NCBI GenBank assembly: GCA_039819885.1 | Contig: JBCBRD010000018.1 | Coordinates: forward strand, 1 to 25,279 | From: JBCBRD01 sp039819885 | GTDB taxonomy: Bacteria > Pseudomonadota > Alphaproteobacteria > Rhizobiales > Hyphomicrobiaceae | Direction of reading: 5' to 3' | Length of the DNA stretch: 25,279 nucleotides | Part shown: positions 23,614-25,279 of the stretch, piece by piece | Position numbering within the stretch: position 1 is the stretch's first letter | Layout of the letters: the number at the start of each line of letters is the position of its first letter | Program-made: the position numbers and the translations under genes | The notes under the pieces: model-generated | Told to the model about the DNA's origin: nothing | Seen by the model: only the letters and a program-made list of their open reading frames with translations | The model's database searches: none

Positions 23614-23693
23614 ATAATTGATTAGCCCAGCTTTTTTTTATGTTGGTTGTGTGCTGCTCATGTCTTGGATCTTAAAGTTGTCTCCGGTGCGTT

Positions 23694-25279
23694 TTACTCA
23701 CCAACCCAGATCTCTACACGGCGGTTGAAACGCCTGCCGTTCTCAGCGTCGTTGCATGCCACCGGTGCTAGTTCTGAAAAAGCATATGTTGCGACTTTCA
23801 ATCCTGCGAGCTTGTCTTTGTCCTCGGCAAGGAGCGCTGTCTGTACCGCCTTGGCGCGTTGGCGTGAGAGGTCTCTATTCAATGAGAACGCGCCGACCGA
23901 GTCTGCGTAGCCAACAATCATGATCGTTTTACCTTTGTAGGTAGGTTGGCTCAGGATGTTGCGAAGACGCTTAATGTCGGCAAGTGATTTGTTATCGAGT
24001 TTTGATACGCCGGTCTGGAATCGAAGGGTGGCGGACATTCGCTCAGCATCCTTGAGCGTGGAAATCATGTCCCGCATGAGCGGCATATCAAAGTCTTCTG
24101 CCGTCGCATTCAGAGCAAACGCAATTCGCGGTGATTGATCGATGAAGGGCAGTCCGACGGGTGTTTGGTCGATAAAGTCGGATGCATCCACAATCGGTTG
24201 GGCATCTTTCGAAGTTGCGAACTCCAGCAAACCACGCGCCAGACTGTCTTCTGGCTGACCGGCGGTGTAGAGGTAAAGGCGGCGTGTCAGCGGGTATTCT
24301 TCTGTCTTCATCGAGAACCTGGTGGGCTTTGAAATGAGCCCGCAGGATGTCTCAATATTCAAAGCTTTGGCGTTGCGCTGATATGCGATGCCAACAACAC
24401 CGATACCGAGTGGGTCTCGGGCAACCAAGTCAGACTGCTCTGAATGGTTTGGTGTCCGCTTCGCGTTGTCCACCAACTTCACTTTGTTGGGTTTCAGGAC
24501 CAGAGACTTGAAGGTGTCAAACGTTCCTGAGTCTGACGACGGTGCGTAAACGTTGATCTTCCCAGGAGGTAGACCAAGTTGGCCCCAGTCGGTGATCTGT
24601 CCGGAAAAGATCTGCGCCACCTTATCCAACGGCAACGCGACGGCTGGGTTTTCTTCTGACGTGATAATCAGCAGTCCGTCCAGACCGATGATGTGTTCGT
24701 GCGTGGGTGCCCGCATGTCTCCCAATCCAACGCCAGACAAGCTCGCGACTTCTTTGTCTTTGATGGGGCGCGATGACATTCCTATTTGTGCAGCTCCATC
24801 GAGGAGCGCTCTGAACGATGTCGATGAGCCATAGCGCGCCAGGGAAATCTCGGCGACTTCTCGGTTGGAAGCGTCGGCTATCTTGAAAGTCACATCGAGC
24901 GGATTTTCACCAACGATCTTTGTTGTCGTGAAGTTGTTCCTGGCTGCGTACGACTGGATCAACGAAGGCATCAACTGGTTGCCAATTGTGTTAGAACCGG
25001 CGATTTGGACGTTGCCTGTTGAACCGGACACTAATGCAGCAACTTCCACTGGGGCCGCTAAAGAGCCCGATGGGCAGTTGTCGCCTAGACAATCAAATCT
25101 CGAAGCGTCGAGAGACATTGTGCCAAGGGTGTTTGAGAAGATCGTGTACTTGGTGCTATCAAAAGCTTTCAGATCTCCTTGGACCTGAAACCCACCACCT
25201 TTCATTCGCAACGTTATCTGCTTGGCTAGAACGGCCGAGGTACCGACGGCCAGCAGCAGTGCTGCGGCCAACATGACAT
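23694..25279 (-). CDS. PstS-like substrate-binding protein fused to an OmpA domain (5' partial)
   Basis: The visible 526-codon frame has a hydrophobic export segment (LAAALLLAVGTSAVLA) at its start. It continues with about 60 residues of unknown type and a phosphate-binding-protein-like domain, about 85-370 (IAGSNTIGNQLMPSLIQSYA; LDGLLIITSEENP; QIFSGQITDWGQLG; APSSDSGTFDTFKS). The OmpA C-terminal domain is at about 410-526 (RFQTGVSKLDNKSLADIKRL; VGYADSVGAFSLNRDLSRQR; GRRFNRRVEIWV). The OmpA domain binds peptidoglycan, so the binding domain would be held at the cell wall in the periplasm. The frame is open at the right edge, and the export signal lacks its usual basic start, so the true start is probably outside. 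No pstCAB genes are visible. Whether it binds phosphate is not known. Confidence 0.88.
   Translation of the reverse strand, partial: VMLAAALLLAVGTSAVLAKQITLRMKGGGFQVQGDLKAFDSTKYTIFSNTLGTMSLDASRFDCLGDNCPSGSLAAPVEVAALVSGSTGNVQIAGSNTIGNQLMPSLIQSYAARNNFTTTKIVGENPLDVTFKIADASNREVAEISLARYGSSTSFRALLDGAAQIGMSSRPIKDKEVASLSGVGLGDMRAPTHEHIIGLDGLLIITSEENPAVALPLDKVAQIFSGQITDWGQLGLPPGKINVYAPSSDSGTFDTFKSLVLKPNKVKLVDNAKRTPNHSEQSDLVARDPLGIGVVGIAYQRNAKALNIETSCGLISKPTRFSMKTEEYPLTRRLYLYTAGQPEDSLARGLLEFATSKDAQPIVDASDFIDQTPVGLPFIDQSPRIAFALNATAEDFDMPLMRDMISTLKDAERMSATLRFQTGVSKLDNKSLADIKRLRNILSQPTYKGKTIMIVGYADSVGAFSLNRDLSRQRAKAVQTALLAEDKDKLAGLKVATYAFSELAPVACNDAENGRRFNRRVEIWVGE

Noticed and set aside
23583..23640. Plus-strand terminator using the T-run at 23632-23639
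   Set aside because: The T-run is about 18 bases away from the stem and no plus-strand gene ends nearby; the minus orientation has a T-rich tract directly behind the stem.
1..25279. CRISPR arrays, tRNA or rRNA genes, insertion sequences, phage or toxin-antitoxin genes
   Set aside because: I saw no regularly spaced repeats, no tRNA- or rRNA-like segments, no transposase or integrase features and no small paired genes of that kind.

Overview
The window looks like chromosomal DNA of an alphaproteobacterium, perhaps of the Hyphomicrobiales or a marine relative. This is inferred from the gene content: a two-gene N-acetylglutaminylglutamine osmolyte pathway, an XdhC/MocA pair, a class GN (marine proteobacterial type) sortase with its VIT/VWA target, a PstS-OmpA fusion and an orphan TctC-type binding protein. 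By eye the GC content is moderate. ATG starts preceded by GGAG-like ribosome sites dominate, with some TTG and GTG starts. I see no tRNA, rRNA, CRISPR array, insertion sequence or phage gene.

Left part (1-7,000). On the minus strand run a PilZ-domain protein, a four-cluster ferredoxin and the first 228 codons of a tungsten-type aldehyde:ferredoxin oxidoreductase (AOR). The AOR gene is cut off at bases 41-50. There the sequence joins an inverted copy (48 of 49 bases) of part of the PilZ gene 1.8 kb away, so the left edge is a fold-back junction, either real or an assembly or amplification chimera. UDP-glucose 6-dehydrogenase is divergent from the PilZ gene and meets a GlcD-type FAD dehydrogenase tail to tail with overlapping stop codons. 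A secreted basic protein built of three related repeats follows.

Middle (7,000-13,000). XdhC and a MocA-like nucleotidyltransferase form a molybdenum-cofactor maturation pair for a molybdenum hydroxylase encoded elsewhere. Convergent to it lies the osmolyte operon asnO-ngg, which makes N-acetylglutaminylglutamine amide; the M42 peptidase gene that often accompanies it is not here.

Right part (13,000-25,279). A membrane-fusion protein and an RND permease overlap by ATGA and form an efflux pump without its own outer-membrane channel. An XRE-type regulator is convergent with the pump and divergent from a VIT/VWA surface protein carrying an LPQTA sorting signal. Its dedicated sortase follows one base after it. 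The window ends with a TctC-family periplasmic binding protein and a PstS-like/OmpA fusion protein, both on the minus strand; the latter runs off the right edge.

The common theme is the cell envelope and its response to the environment: exopolysaccharide precursor supply, c-di-GMP sensing, osmoprotection, efflux, sorted surface protein and solute capture. The most unusual points are the fold-back junction that breaks AOR, the three-repeat secreted protein, the sortase target with a long charged tail after its membrane anchor, and the binding protein fused to a peptidoglycan-anchoring domain.
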